NCBI GenBank assembly: GCA_018881555.1 | Contig: JACAXG010000111.1 | Span: forward strand, 744,001-808,000 | Origin: Amblyornis subalaris | Taxonomy: Eukaryota; Chordata; Aves; Passeriformes; Ptilonorhynchidae | Direction: 5' to 3' | DNA: 64,000 nt | Part shown: one piece after another, positions 1 to 12,900 of the stretch | How the letters are laid out: every line of letters starts with the position of its first letter | Numbering within the stretch: position 1 is the first letter of the stretch | Made by a program: the position numbers and the translations under genes | The notes under the pieces: generated by a model | The model's database searches: none | Seen by the model: only the letters and a program-made list of their open reading frames with translations | What the model was told of the DNA's origin: nothing

Positions 1-3000
1 GGAAAATTTTTGGAAAATTATTTATGGAATTTGGGAGTTAATATAATTGAACAAAAACTCTTTTATGTCCTGATTGTTGGATTTTCCTTCCAGGAAGAAT
101 GTGATTTCTAACTGAAGTGTCTTTGACTGCCACAGCTACCTATCAAAAGAAGGTGCTGTGTGTTTGTATACAAACCTTTTAATGAAAAGATGAAGTAGAT
201 ATTTTGATTGCAAGATGCCTTCAGCTATTTCAGAACATTTCTCCTTGCTTCCCCACAGGAGGTTTAAGCAGTGCCACTGTAGCCTTGAGGATTCTTACTG
301 TTGCTTCTCTCCAAATCTTTTTTCCCATGCTCTTAAGATCTGACATTGTAGCAAATGTTTGTTAGTAGTAGAAAAATTACTAACATTATTTATGTGGACT
401 ATTACTGGTTCTGTAATCATCCTGAATTTCATTTTACACTTTACCCATCACTTTAATGCCTTCACCGTACTTGCAGCACACCAAAAGGCAGTAATCAGGC
501 ATCAAGCCTGTCTCTATTGAGTGAGTGCTGAAATTTTGATTGCACATGGTGTGATTGCAGTTGTATAAAACTGGTGTTGTGGCTTCAGTGCTACTCAGAA
601 TTGAGGAAATCACTGTACAGCATGTCACTGAATTAGCTGATTCCTTAGATGTAATTTGCTGTACTGCGTGAGTGGTTTGAGGAGTTTGAAGGCACACCAG
701 AAAATCCACCAGGAACTGTCAACTTTTGAGTTTGGTTCTAAGTTTCATAGTAAGTTGATGACGTTGTTGCAGCATATGTAACCCAGATCAGAAGTCATTG
801 AGAGAGTGGTGAAATGGTAGGGCAGCTTAGGTGCGGAGTTTGTGACTTCAACCAACCTACTAATAATGTTAGCTTTATCTTTTCAATAAATACAGAACAT
901 GTAATTAAACATGATGCCTGGAGCTAATTATTAACACATTTCATAGTCCTCCATAACTTTCGGTGAAATTCACTGAAGCATGTGCAAAGGTTTCACTTGA
1001 ATATGTATTATGTGAGAAATGGTACAAATATCTGAAAAATACCTTCTCTTTATTTCCCTTATGTGTAAGGCAACATAAAAAAGCAATGGAGGTGACATTG
1101 CTGCTTCAGTGTTGAGGGAGTAAAGGTAGAAGTAATGAATTGATAATCCTCTCTGTGTGGGCAATGACCTTTTTAATTAAAGTAGCACTTAGTTTATTTT
1201 GATAGTAGTTATTACATTGCATGCTTCTGTTTACATTTTCACTAACTGCTTGTTTTTGAATTACTTCTAGTAAAGCCCTGTAAAAATGTTTTCCGAGCAA
1301 TGAATAGGCTAGCTGAGCATGGCATTGTGGAAGCCCTGGATAACAGCTGAGGCTATGCTTTTGAGCCTCAGCATACAAAATCTTTGAGCTGGAAATTAGT
1401 GAGAGTGAAAGGTATTATCAACAGCATACTTTCTGAGTTTAGCTATATCTTACCTAAGTGAGATTTTCTTCCTGGGGATCCCAGAATTGCAAATTCTTAG
1501 ATATTTTAAAAAGTGGGAAATACAAATCTCTGAGAGTCTTAAAGATTTTTTGACTTAACAGGTCTCACTGATCTGCTTCTAGCAAAACTAGCCAAGTCCT
1601 AAACAATTTTTCCTTACTCTTGGAATGGAGAAGAAGCAATGTTTCTTATGAGGAAACAACAATCCAGGGGCATCTGATTTAAATCTTTGTAGCTTTGCTC
1701 TAATCCTGCCAATAACACAAAACTGTATTAAATTTTGTGGAGTTACTTTTATTTAGAATACACTGGAGGTCTCTCCTTGCTGTGTAATCCATATATTTGT
1801 TACTGTTAATGTCAAAGGCTTACTTGGGAACTGAGCTGAGGTGTCACAGAGGTGTTGTGCATGCTTCTGGAGAATATGCCCATATTCTGTTTGGAAGCAA
1901 TTTTGCTATGTAAGTTTCCACATTTCTGCTTTTTGGAAGTTTTATTCTGTTTGGTTTGTTTTGTTGCTGTTGTTATTCGTGCTGTTCTCAAAAAAGAAAT
2001 CTGCGTAACTTTTTTCCCCTCCTTGTAAGCTGCATATATGCCATACTCTTGTTATGCTTGCACTGTCCTAAAATCAGAATGGCTCACTTGATTTATGATT
2101 TTTTTCAAATTTTTTATGAGCTCAAAAATGAATAAACTTTTTAAAATGTTATGCACTTGTTTGTAGATGGGGAAAAAATACATCCAAAGAAATCTGTAAG
2201 AGAACAGACATGATGAATAAGTAGACTGTTTCCTAACTACAGCTCTTATCAAAATAGGGTTTTTTGGGCAAAATTACGTTATTGCTGTTCTATCTCTTTT
2301 CCTCTTGTTTGCAGTTTTGATTCTGTTCTTGCTGTAAGAATTTGCTTCGTTGGGTTTTTTTATTTGTTTCATTTTTTAATTTAAAAATTTTGGGCAGTAC
2401 AGTAAAACTAACCAAACAAGCAAAGCCCACCACAAACAGGAAGCCCCCACACAAACCCCAGAAACTAGTAAATTTGGACTCTGAGCAGCTGTTTCAAGGC
2501 AGCTTTTATGTTAATAAGGTATTTTTTGCTGCAAGCATTTAAAAGTTGTTCTCCTTTAATGTACAGGTTTATGAAGCATGAGGGTGTTTAAAAAAAATAT
2601 TTCTTATCCAGATCATATTTATGCAAATGTAGATCGATTGAAAAAAGATTCTAAACCAATAGTTACATAATATTTTCCACATGAAAGACAGGTGTTTTAA
2701 ATTGTCTGCCTGGGACAATATGGATGCATTTCTTTAGATGATACAGAAACTTTCAAAAGCTTTTAATTACTGTTTTGTTTGTTTATTTTTAAGTTTCTAC
2801 ATTATTTAGTCAGTGTTTTTGGCATTAATAAGAATCATGACACTACACTGCCTTGTGCTGGGTTCTTTGGTAGTTTGTCCACAGGGACAGAATGTATAGC
2901 TTAATACAAAAGCCAGCAATGAAATCCTACATGGGCTTTTGGGATGGAAGAGGCACTATTCACTATTTTCTGGCGATCTTTAATTTCTCCTGGGAAGTAA

Positions 3001-5277
3001 TAGGTAGATGGGAAAATGATTTTTCAATGAATTGACACTACTGCAGTTCTGTACTTGAGATCTGCTCTTTGTGCAGTTCTATGCTTTATCTTTTGCTTTC
3101 TGTCATAGCTTTCCCCTACTTTATGGTCTTGTCAGAACTCAGAAAATCTCAATAGGCAGGTTGCAAAATTTAGAAGAAATCAGTCCTGGAGTGAAGCCAG
3201 ATAGAAACATTATTTATCAAATAGGTGATTACTAAGTAGATGGATTCCGTACACAGCGAAGGAGCTGAACTTTTGGAAATTTGTATAGAAGCTAGTAAAA
3301 TAGACCTGCAGTTGAAAAGCTTACAAGAGGCAAACCAAATATCTTTGTAACCTCATTGCCTACCTCCTCCTCTGCCCCAGCATCAGCACCTGGCAGGAGA
3401 AGGTGGGGCACCTTCTGATCACTGTTCTACTGCTGTAGAACTGTGTCAGCCCCAGGTGTTTCAAAATGTAAAGCTTTTTCAGTATCTTACATAATTCAAA
3501 GCTGCAGGTTGTCTGGACTACTCACTTTCACAATACAGTTAGTTTATGTTTGGAGATGATTGAAAGTGAATTTAGGAAACCTGACACAACAGTGGCTAGC
3601 ACAGTGTAGACATGAAAGTGCTGCTGTGAGGAAGAGCTTCCACAAGGGGATGTGGGAGATGTGTCTTGTCCAAAGACAGGACTCATGAAATTAAGGGAGT
3701 CTGGCACTGGGGATCCGTGTGATGCCCTAAAGACAGCCACAGGACTGCAAATCTTCCAGTTCTTTGGAGGAGAAAACTTGTAAGGAATTACACAAAGACA
3801 CATGGAACCTGATTTCTGTAAGATTCGTAAGGATTTCCTAAGTCCGCTGTTCTTATACTCGTCTATTGCTTTTTTTGTCCCACTCCCCATATCCTTACTA
3901 CGTCTCCCAAGAAAGCCATGAAGTTAGTCACAAAGGAGAAGAGTGTAAGAATAGCGTCAGGCCAAAGATCTGCGGGACTACTGGCCTTGTCATGCGTGTG
4001 GATTGGTCTGCCAGCTGCTGCCAGAATTCTCACCCTTCCCCTACTGGGACAATGAACTGAGATTGCTAGTGAAGCTTTAAGAAAGTCCATTATCTTTGGG
4101 ACTCTTATAAAATAAATTAAAAATTGGCCAGTGGCTAAAAAAGTTAAGTATGAGAAATAAAGAAATGTTTAATCACTTGAAAGTATTGTTTGGGGATTAG
4201 GAAAAGAGCCTACCTTCTGGGCTGTTTAATCACAGGGCGGTTTTTTACCAGTGTAATGTTATTCAAAGGTTGGATTACAAGCTTGAGTGGCTCTTTGTTT
4301 TCTTTTTGGTAAACAGTAAGTAAAAATCAGCAACAGAATATCTTAAATCTTGAATGAAGCTTTAATTATGTCTGCATTTTTGTTTGAGTAATATCAACTT
4401 GTATAAAAACATTATGTATCCTTCACATATGTAATTGGCTCTCCACAAAACTGCCTATGTACAGATAATTATTTTATTGGTTTTCCTTTGTAACTTCATT
4501 CTTGCTTATGGCTTTGGTAATTTGTGTCTGGATTCTCCATGGATCTTTAAAGAGTTGATGCTCTATGAAGTATAGAATTTCAATTCATATTTGTAAAAAT
4601 AGGATTTAAATGTTTTGATGTTAAAAAAATATTTTTAGTAGTTCTCATAAGCTAAATGTCATACCATGATTACTTCTTTTTCCTTTTTTACTTCCTTTTT
4701 TCTTTCTCAATGAGACTTGAGTTATGATTAATTGATTAAAATACTACTGAAGGAGATTATTAGAATCCTTACATGGCTTTTCTTAGTTTCAGCACTTGTC
4801 ATTTTGCGGTTGCAGTGATCTTTCATAAAAAGGTCACGCAGCTAGTAGTAGTATTTTTATTTGCCCAAACAATTTTTTTACACATGAATGAGCTCTACAA
4901 GACAGTAATTTCTGTTACTTTAGAACAAATGTAGAACTTTGTGATAATTAGACCTTCTATTTTTTGAACTGCTTTCTTGACATTTTTCAATATACATTTG
5001 AAATAATTTTGAATCCCTGCTATCATTATTGGTTGTGCCACTACTGCTGTACAACGAAAAATAATGGGTTATGGAGAGGAAGACTCATCAGTTAGAAAGA
5101 GGCTTTCAGGACAGTAGGCTGATTTCATGTATAATCCTCTCATGTCGATAAAGTAGAATTTATGCCATCAAAATAGATATATTAGCGTATCTTAGTGGAA
5201 GGGGTTGGCATTTAGGTTTCTGGTTTGTATTTTGTTTTCTGTCTTGGATATTATTATCCTAATTGACAGGTGATCGG

Positions 5278-5768
5278 CAGACTCTGTGTCCATTTTTGGG
5301 CCTTTCACTACAAGAAAGACATTGGCGTTTCTGGAGAAGGGCAACAAAGCTGGTGAAGGGTCTAGAGTGTAAGTCCTACGAGAAGCAGCTGAGGGAGCTG
5401 GGGGTGTTTAGGCTGGAGAAGAGGAGGCTCAGGGGGAAACTTAATTGCTCTCTATGACTACCTGAAAGGAGGGTGTAGCGAAGTGGGAGTCAGCCTCTTC
5501 TTCCACTCAACCAGCAACAGAACAAGAGGAAATGGCCTCAAGCTGCACCAGGAAAGGTTCAGGTTGGACATCAGGATGAATTTCTTCATTGGAAGAGTGG
5601 TCAGGCATTGGAACAGGCTGCCCGGGGAGGTGGTGGAGTCACCATTCCTGGAGGTGTTCAAGAAACGAGTGGACATGGCACTTGGTGCTGTGGTTTACTT
5701 GACATGGTGGTGTTTGGTCAAAAGTTTGACTAGATCTTGGAGGTGTTTTCCAGTCTTTTGATTCTCAG
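5278..5768 (+). mobile_element. CR1 LINE, 3' fragment
   Basis: The sequence follows the avian CR1 3' end: a stretch reading like the end of the reverse-transcriptase ORF (TTTTGGGCC...CACTACAAGAAAGACATT), then AGAAGGGCAACAAAGCTGG, GAGAAGAGGAGGCTCAGGG, GGAATGGCCTCAAGCTGCACC-like text, ATTGGAACAGGCTGCCC, and the tail with the decayed ATGATTCT-type terminal repeats. It is 5'-truncated, as usual for CR1, and decayed, with no intact ORF. Confidence 0.9.
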
Positions 5769-6599
5769 CAGTGTTGTGATAGCTGTGTGGTTCTCTCCCC
5801 AGCATTTTTATCCACCTTGCCAGCACAATTTCTTCATGCAATACCATGTTGTTTTCACTCTGTATGTCTGATTCCTCAGGTAGACTATGAAAGAACTCTA
5901 CCATATCAGAAGCTATGCAGTTGCTATAAAGGGTATTTACATTTTTGGAGATAGTTTAGGGTTTTTCGTGTTTGTTATTAGGAGTTTGTATGCTAAACTT
6001 CAAATTGAGTGCTAAGCTTTTTTGGATATCCTTTTTTTTTGTTCCCTAGCTTGTGCTTTGACCTTTTACTGAATTTCCCATAATTCTTTCCCAGTTTATA
6101 AATTTTCATTCAGATGATGATTGCTACTCATTCCGCCTAAGCGGGAGACATAAAAGTGCCAAACAGTCCCACCCCATTTTTGTACAAACCAACAATGATC
6201 TGCCACCAAGGTATGCTGTCTTCTGTTAGTGCTGTGATTCCTGACTGATTTGACAAATGACTTGCTGGTTTCTTCAATGCCTTTCTCACAGAATGCTGTT
6301 GAGTATCATTCAGGAGGAAGGTAGTACTTCGTTGCATCTCAGAAGGCGGGAATGCCCTTTGATAGTATTCCATACTACCTGTCCTGCAGTACCAGGGTTT
6401 TTTACTGCTGGAGTACAAAACCAGGTGGGTTGCTAGGGTGGGGTTTACTGTCTGAACCTGAACTCTGAGGCATTTTGTCTCTGATTTCTCACATCTGTCA
6501 TAGGTGAAAACTGGTTGGTTAGGGATAGAAGCAGAGATTTTTAGCTCACTGCTAGTTATTAAAAATTAGTGTTTGTTCTCCCATGAAGTGCCTGCTTGC

Positions 6600-7665
6600 T
6601 GTCTTGGTTTAAAAGACAGGTGTTTGCCAGGGAAAGCAGGAATCTTCCTGGAATGGAAAAGAAAATGACCCTCTCCCTCCAAATTATTATAACCTTGAGA
6701 TTATGGGGCTTTCAGGCAAAGTTATGGGAAAAGGAATAACAGTTCTTTACTAGGAGATATATATAGATATAGATATGTAGGCATGATATGAGACAGACAA
6801 ATAGCAACAACAAAAAAACAGAAAACCCAGTAGCAGCCTTTTCTCGCCTGTTGAGCAATTTCCCCTGTGGTGTAGTTGTGACCACAACTGGCAGGGGGTG
6901 CTGTTGGTTCCCGGCAAGGTGGCGGCTGCAGTGACTCTCGCAGCCGGCAGGGGGCGCTGGCGGGCCCTGGTGGGGTGGGGCAGGTGTGATGGTTCCCCCG
7001 CAGCTGCAGGGGGCGCTGTGGTGCGAGCGCACTGACCTCTCTGCGTGGCAATGGTGGCTTGGGCATGGGGAAGGAGGGGAGGTGGCTTCCCTCGTGCAGA
7101 AACCACAGCAGATCGCAGTCTCGGAGCCCAGCACATAGGGGTAGTCGTGGCAACACACAGCAGGCAGGCACCTGGCAGAAGAGGCCCCGGTCCCGGATCT
7201 CAGCACAGAAGCAGCTGCATCAACACAAAGCAGGCAGGGGCCTAGCGGGAAGTGGCCCTGGTCCCGAGTTTCGGCACAGGAGTAGCTGCAGCAGCAGAAA
7301 AACAGAGTGGGCAGACCTGAGCCGGGGAGCTGAGTTACAGTGTAGCAGAGCGGCCCAATGCTGCCTGCAAAATGTGTGACTGTTCTGTGTTCCCAACTGG
7401 GCAGAGACGACCACCCCTGGCTAAGAGTCTGCTAAGTCACAATGTAGCAGTAGGCCCAGCTGCATGCGCACACACGCACCTCTGCAGTCCCCATCCTGCT
7501 GCTCCAATCCCGAACCAAAAGAGAGAGAGACAGCTCCCAGCCCCACCCCCACTAGGATCCCGGGTCAATCCCACATATATCGTGATACCCCCAAGCTGAG
7601 AAGGGGGAAGAGGGGAGAAAGAGAAACAGTGGCAACCTGAATATGGGATAACAATCCCCAAGACA
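6600..7665 (-). mobile_element. Solo LTR, family 1, copy 1 (ERVL-like)
   Basis: It is bounded by TGTCTTGG at 6600 and CCAAGACA ending at 7665, and flanked by a perfect 5-bp duplication CTTGC (6595-6599 and 7666-7670). The left 500 bp align with the copies at 37564 and 42472: AAATTATTATAACCTTGAGA, GGGGCTTTCAGGCAAAG, AATAACAGTTCTTTACTAG, then a TATATATAG tract. The right part differs, so this is another subfamily. No gag, pol or env sequence lies beside it, hence a solo LTR. The strand is inferred from the reverse complement carrying AGTAAA followed by a short U5-like end; orientation is less sure than identity. A 5-bp duplication fits ERVL-type elements. The GC-rich centre carries three CAGGGGGYGCT cores. 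Confidence 0.88.
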
Positions 7666-8861
7666 CTTGCTAAAGTAACGGGAACTCTGTTGCTATGGTG
7701 TAAAAGCAATTCAGTCTGTAGGAGTTTTAAAAAAGGATACATCACTTTCTGTCTCCTTTAGTGGTGTAAAAGACTACATGGGCCTTCCTTTGGTACAATA
7801 CAATGCTTTCAGAGCTTGTGAGCTATGGAACAAGTCTAAGTAGCTTAAGAGATGTAAGTACTCTTTGTCGCCACTGAATCAAGAGATTTCCATTAAAAGC
7901 AGATTAAAGGTGTTAGAATGAATCTAGTTGTAGTAAGTTACTCTTTTTTCCTTTTTTAAGCATTTTAAAGATTGGGTTTTATTTTATCAATATATAATTT
8001 TATTATTCTGTTGCCTTCTACATTTTTAATTTCACTTCCTGAGGAAGAATTGTTCAAAGACTGTGATTTATTTTGATGATTGATTGTTTTGATATGTTTT
8101 TATTTTTTTTTTCCTCTGATAAAGATGAGGTACGAAGGTATGCTCTTACTATGAGTTGAATCAATTTTTTTTTGTTATAATTTTTTTTAATTTTAAATTT
8201 AACATTTTGCTTCTCTTTGCAGAAGGCTTCCTGATAAGCCGCTGGTCTAAAGTTATTTATTTATTAGTTTCAGTGGCCGTGGGGAGAATCTGGGTGGATT
8301 CCATGTTATGCTTCCTTTGAGATTCGTTATAATCTCAGCTGTAAGGCATAGTATGCAAACCACAGAGAAGAATCTCATTGTTGAGATGGAAGCTTGCATC
8401 AAGATGGCATTTGCAGGATTTTAACAGTAGTACTCAACATTTTCATTAGAGGTTTGAAAACTAGAGTGGGGAGGTAGCAGAGGTACAGGGAGATCCACCA
8501 GGGTGTAGGAGGACAAGACAACAACTGCAGTGAGTCTTCAGAGAGACAAGGAGGTGTCCTTCAGCAGGTGCCAGGGCAAGGTGCATGGAACTGTGGGGAG
8601 GGAGCAGCTGGATAAGTAGCAGATCTGCCAAAACCCCTGTGGGGATTGCAGCTAATGTAGGTTGGGTTGCCTGTGAATTATTGTTACTGAAGGCAGGTGC
8701 TGTACTGAGAGAAGAGGAGTTTAACCTTAGGAGAGGCACAAAGGATGCTCAGTGAGGGCTCAGGTGCTGTATCCTGTTGGGCATGCTGTGCTGGAGAGCG
8801 TTGGAGAAAATTTGAAGGAGGATAGTGGAAATCTCTAGGTCGACAGACTGAATGATGGGTG

Positions 8862-8885
8862 AATCCCCACTGTTAAGTGGGGATT
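8862..8885. repeat. Perfect inverted repeat, 10-bp arms, 4-nt loop
   Basis: Arms AATCCCCACT and AGTGGGGATT separated by GTTA, in an unassigned GC-richer part of intron 1. Confidence 0.85.
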
Positions 8886-9339
8886 GTTTAGGCCAAAGAA
8901 GAGATGATGTTTACAGAACTCTGAAAATATCTGCAGTGAAGAAAGGCAGCCGGCAATCTGTTCTTGTTTTGGCAGGACTGGGTATAACTAACCAGCTTCC
9001 ACTGAAATGGTGAAGAGTCAGATGAGAGCTTGGGAAAACTGCCAGCAGTAAGAATATGGAAACACTCTAACGTGACCAAGTAACCACAGATAGCTACACA
9101 CATCAGAAATGACAGATGTCACCAATGTCACTGATGTTGACTTCAGGGACAGGGACATTGATATGACAATTCGTTTTTAATGAAACTGTTGTTGAGCTAA
9201 TGGGAAAATGTATTGACTTTCTCCTCTGAAAAGAAGACAAACTGAATTTGGCAGTTGCCAAGGCAGTTGCCAGATTGATTAGGCAGTTGTGTATATTGAA
9301 CTAGTATTGCTAATGTAGCTCTAGACCCATTGTAGATTG

Positions 9340-9957
9340 TGAGGGCCAGCCGTGTCCTGGGATGCAGAAGGCACAACATTGCCAGCCAGTCAAGAAAGGG
9401 GATTGTCCCACTCTGCTCTGCCCTGGGGTGGTCTCACCTCGAGTCCTGTGGGCAGTTTTGGGCGCCACAATATAAAAAATACATGGAGCTGTTAGAGAGT
9501 GTCCAAAGGAGGGCTACAAGGATGGCAAAGGGTTTGGAGAGGAAGCCTTGAGAGGAGTGGCTGAGATCACTTGGTCTGTTCAGCCTGGAGAAGAGACTGA
9601 GGGGAGACCTCATTGCAGTCTTCAACATCCTCATGAGGTGAAGAGGAGGGGCAGACACTGATCTCTTCCCTCTTGTGACCAGTGACAGGACCCAAGGGAA
9701 TGGCCTGAAGTTGTGTCAGGGGAGGTTTAGGTTGGATATCAGGAAAAGGTTTGTTCACCCAGAGGGTATTTGGGCACTGGAACAGGCTCCCCAGGGAAAT
9801 GGTTGCAGCAGCAAGCCTGCCAGAGTTCAAGAAGCATTTGGACAATGCTCTCAGGCACATGGCATGATTCTTGGGGTGTCCTGAGCAGGGCCAGGAGTTG
9901 GACTCCATGATACTGGTGGGTCCCCTTCCAATTTAGTGTATTTTATGATTATATGGC
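9340..9957 (+). mobile_element. CR1 LINE, 3' fragment
   Basis: It matches the CR1 3' region in order: GCCAGCCAGTCAAG, GTGGGCAGTTTTGGGCGCC, GAGAGTGTCCAAAGGAGGGC, GCCTGGAGAAGAGACTGAGG, AATGGCCTGAAGTTGTGTCA and GGCACTGGAACAGGCTCCCC, ending near TTTTATGATTATATGG. Its 5' end reaches further into the ORF than the fragment at 5278. It belongs to a different CR1 subfamily, judged by the 3' untranslated text, and is broken by stops. Confidence 0.9.
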
Positions 9958-12900
9958 TGTATTTCTTGTCTGATCAGGATTTCTTCAGGTATTAGAATTA
10001 GTTTTGTTTTAGTAATAATAGAAGATCGTTTAGAAGACAAATAATAAGCAAGATCTAGGGATTTCAGTTCCTTTTGAGTTGTCTGAGCAACAAAATTGTT
10101 TTAATTTATGAAGTGGTAATTTCAAGTGTTCACAGAAAAAGTGCCTCCATCATAACACTCATATGTATAGTTTTATAGATATAAAACCACCACTCCGTCC
10201 ATTATTTTTCCTTTTACTAATTAGTTTTCCTATGTAATCTGTAGCAGATGAAATAAGAACCATGTAGAAAATACCAATGGCTTTGTCAAATACCAATATT
10301 TGAGAAAATACCAGTGGCTTTGTCAAAATTGTAACTGATGATTTCCAATATGTAATTTAGATGCTGAGCTGAAGTGTTATGACATAGCCAGGAGGTATCT
10401 GTAAAGAGGGTCTGTTTACAGTTTGTGGTTTTAAGTGAGAGATGTAGACACAATGTAATGGTTGCTTGTTTACTGGTGGTTTAAACCTGTTAATTTGTAT
10501 TTTATATTGAATGCTAGCTGCCTCCCATGTTAGTTAATAATTGTAACACATCTGAGCACACTCTACACAGATAATATAAGTGGAGTGGAGGGAGTCTGGC
10601 TTTCTTCCTTTTCAAGTAGATGTGAAATCCCAGAATGTTCAGATCGGCTGGTCTTCTCTCTGTCAGAATCTGAAGCCTCTACACTGGTCTATACATGTTA
10701 AGTAATTTCACCTGACATGCATACTGTGTTGTTGATAGTCTTGAGAAGCTTTGTCTTATGATGGAATATGAATTGAATTAGAACACATTTACACTGTGAG
10801 CTCTGATTATGGGTTCTTTTCTGCTGGTTTCCTTATTTCCTTTGAATGCAAGTTCTGTGATGCAATTTAAAAGGAGAGTAGATGTTTACATAAAGTATAG
10901 AACAGAATGGTAAAACACTGCATTCTGAAAAACAGTTATCAGTGTATTTCTGCTGTGAGAGCCAAGAAGGAAAAAACAAGGCACTTTGACAGCATTTGTC
11001 ACAGTGCTATTTTTAAGATGCTTCACATTAAAAGTGTTTCAGACTAAACCCCTGGTATCAAAGTACCTTTTCGGTCTTCCCAGGACACCTGCAAAAAGTA
11101 TGTTGTGAAGGCATACTTAAAATTAGCCGAAAAAAAACCCAACTCGTTTTTGCCAGTGAATTTGTATTTGTCTTGTGTAGAGCTAGATGCTGTGCAATGT
11201 AAGGTTCATGGCTTGTTGGACTCGCGGATCAAAGGAAGGACAAGAGCAGATCCCTCCATGCATGGAGATTCACTTGTTTGTAGCATGGGCTGCAGGGTCC
11301 ACTTGCATGGCTGATGTCACTGGCGAGTTTCTAGATCAAGGTTATTTTGTCACTCAGCTGCATTTGAGAAATGTGAAATGGATAGACTTTTCCATACAGC
11401 ATGGTTGTCTATACTGTGGTCTATACTGTGGTCATGCTGCCTGCCAGTGTGCCAGCAGCTTTTGATCCTTAATAGTTAAAATACAAGTTGCCTTTCATAT
11501 CTCCATGTGCACTCAGATCTGGGGCTGTCTACTGAGAAAGCAAATATATGCAGGACAGCCTGTTGCTTGTACCTTGAACAGTCACGTGCCATTGCTGGGG
11601 ACAGTACACAAGTTTGCCGAAATAGCACTCTGTGTTTCAGGACACCAACTGGTATGCCGCCTGTTTCACTGAAGTTCAATCGCTTGGGATTACATGGCTA
11701 CCTGAGAAGCTGGGACTGATATCTGTGATTACTGTTCGGAGGGAAAGATCTGATCCTTTTTTCCAGGAGCAAACTCTCTTGGAAGCTTGCCTTGCCAACT
11801 GTCTATTGAATAAGAAAATAAGTTGCTTACAGGAGGTAACTTTAATCCCTGGTAAAATTCAACAAAGTAGAATGTAGCCATTATTTTGAGACCAGTGTTG
11901 GTGAGATGGTAGGGGTTTTTTAATCCTATGTCTCAAAAACTATGTAGTCTTTTTTAGTGAGTTGCAAGATGGCATCATTTATGCAAAACTTACCTTGGGA
12001 AGTTTTTCAGTCTTTCCTGTTGGTACCCCACTCTGCTGAGTTGAGTGGACTTCACAAAATGCCATTATTGAATTCTAACAGAAGAAGGATTTGCCACTTT
12101 AGAGTAATTTTTTTCAAGCTATTTTTTGAAGGAAAAAGGACTGCAATGTTAAATTTTTTGTAGCAGATGACAAAGCCTGTGCCCACTCCTGGAGTTCTTG
12201 TAGAAGCCACTGCCAGTTTTCCTTGCAAAGTTGTTTCAAGATTAGATAAACAGCATACATGGATTAAAGGTATCAGTCTGTGTTTTGGTCTGTGATCCTT
12301 TTCAAAAGAATCTGGATCTGTCCTGCAGTGAGTGGAACTTCTGTGCTGTGAAACTGCTGGATTGCTCTCTGCCATTAGAAGTGCTTCCTGTAATATGCAG
12401 AAATATTTATTAGGAATCTGGGCTCTTCCTGATTCCCATTACAAATAGAACTGCCCAAGTAGTCCCAAACATATAAACTGAGAATTTCTGTACTTCTGCT
12501 GAAAAACTTAGCATCAATTTCAAACAAAGACATGCACTGCTCAGCTTGCCACCAGCTATTTAATACCTGGAGGACATAATGATCTTGCATCACAAAGAGT
12601 AACTCTACTTACTCACTCCATTTTTGACATCTCTCCAGTATTTTATGAGCATACATTATTTGGAGTGCCACCCAGTTTGATTTAAAGACAATAAATTAAT
12701 TCTATTCCTGGCTTCCTGCATTTCTATTAGAGTGTGGAGAGAATTTGGTAATATATTTTATAGTTAAATTCATAATCTGTATTAATACATACTTAAATCT
12801 CAGTCTGCTGCAGTATGCCTAATTTAATTTGAAATAAAAAATTCACAGCACATATAATTAACATGCTTGAGAGATTTGTTTCATTTAATTACTGCTGTTG

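Noticed and set aside
3528..3890. 120-codon minus-strand ORF in intron 1
   Set aside because: No recognisable domain and no flanking splice or promoter signals; treated as chance.
11411..11436. Tandem TCTATACTGTGG units
   Set aside because: Two 12-bp copies only; not enough to call a repeat locus.
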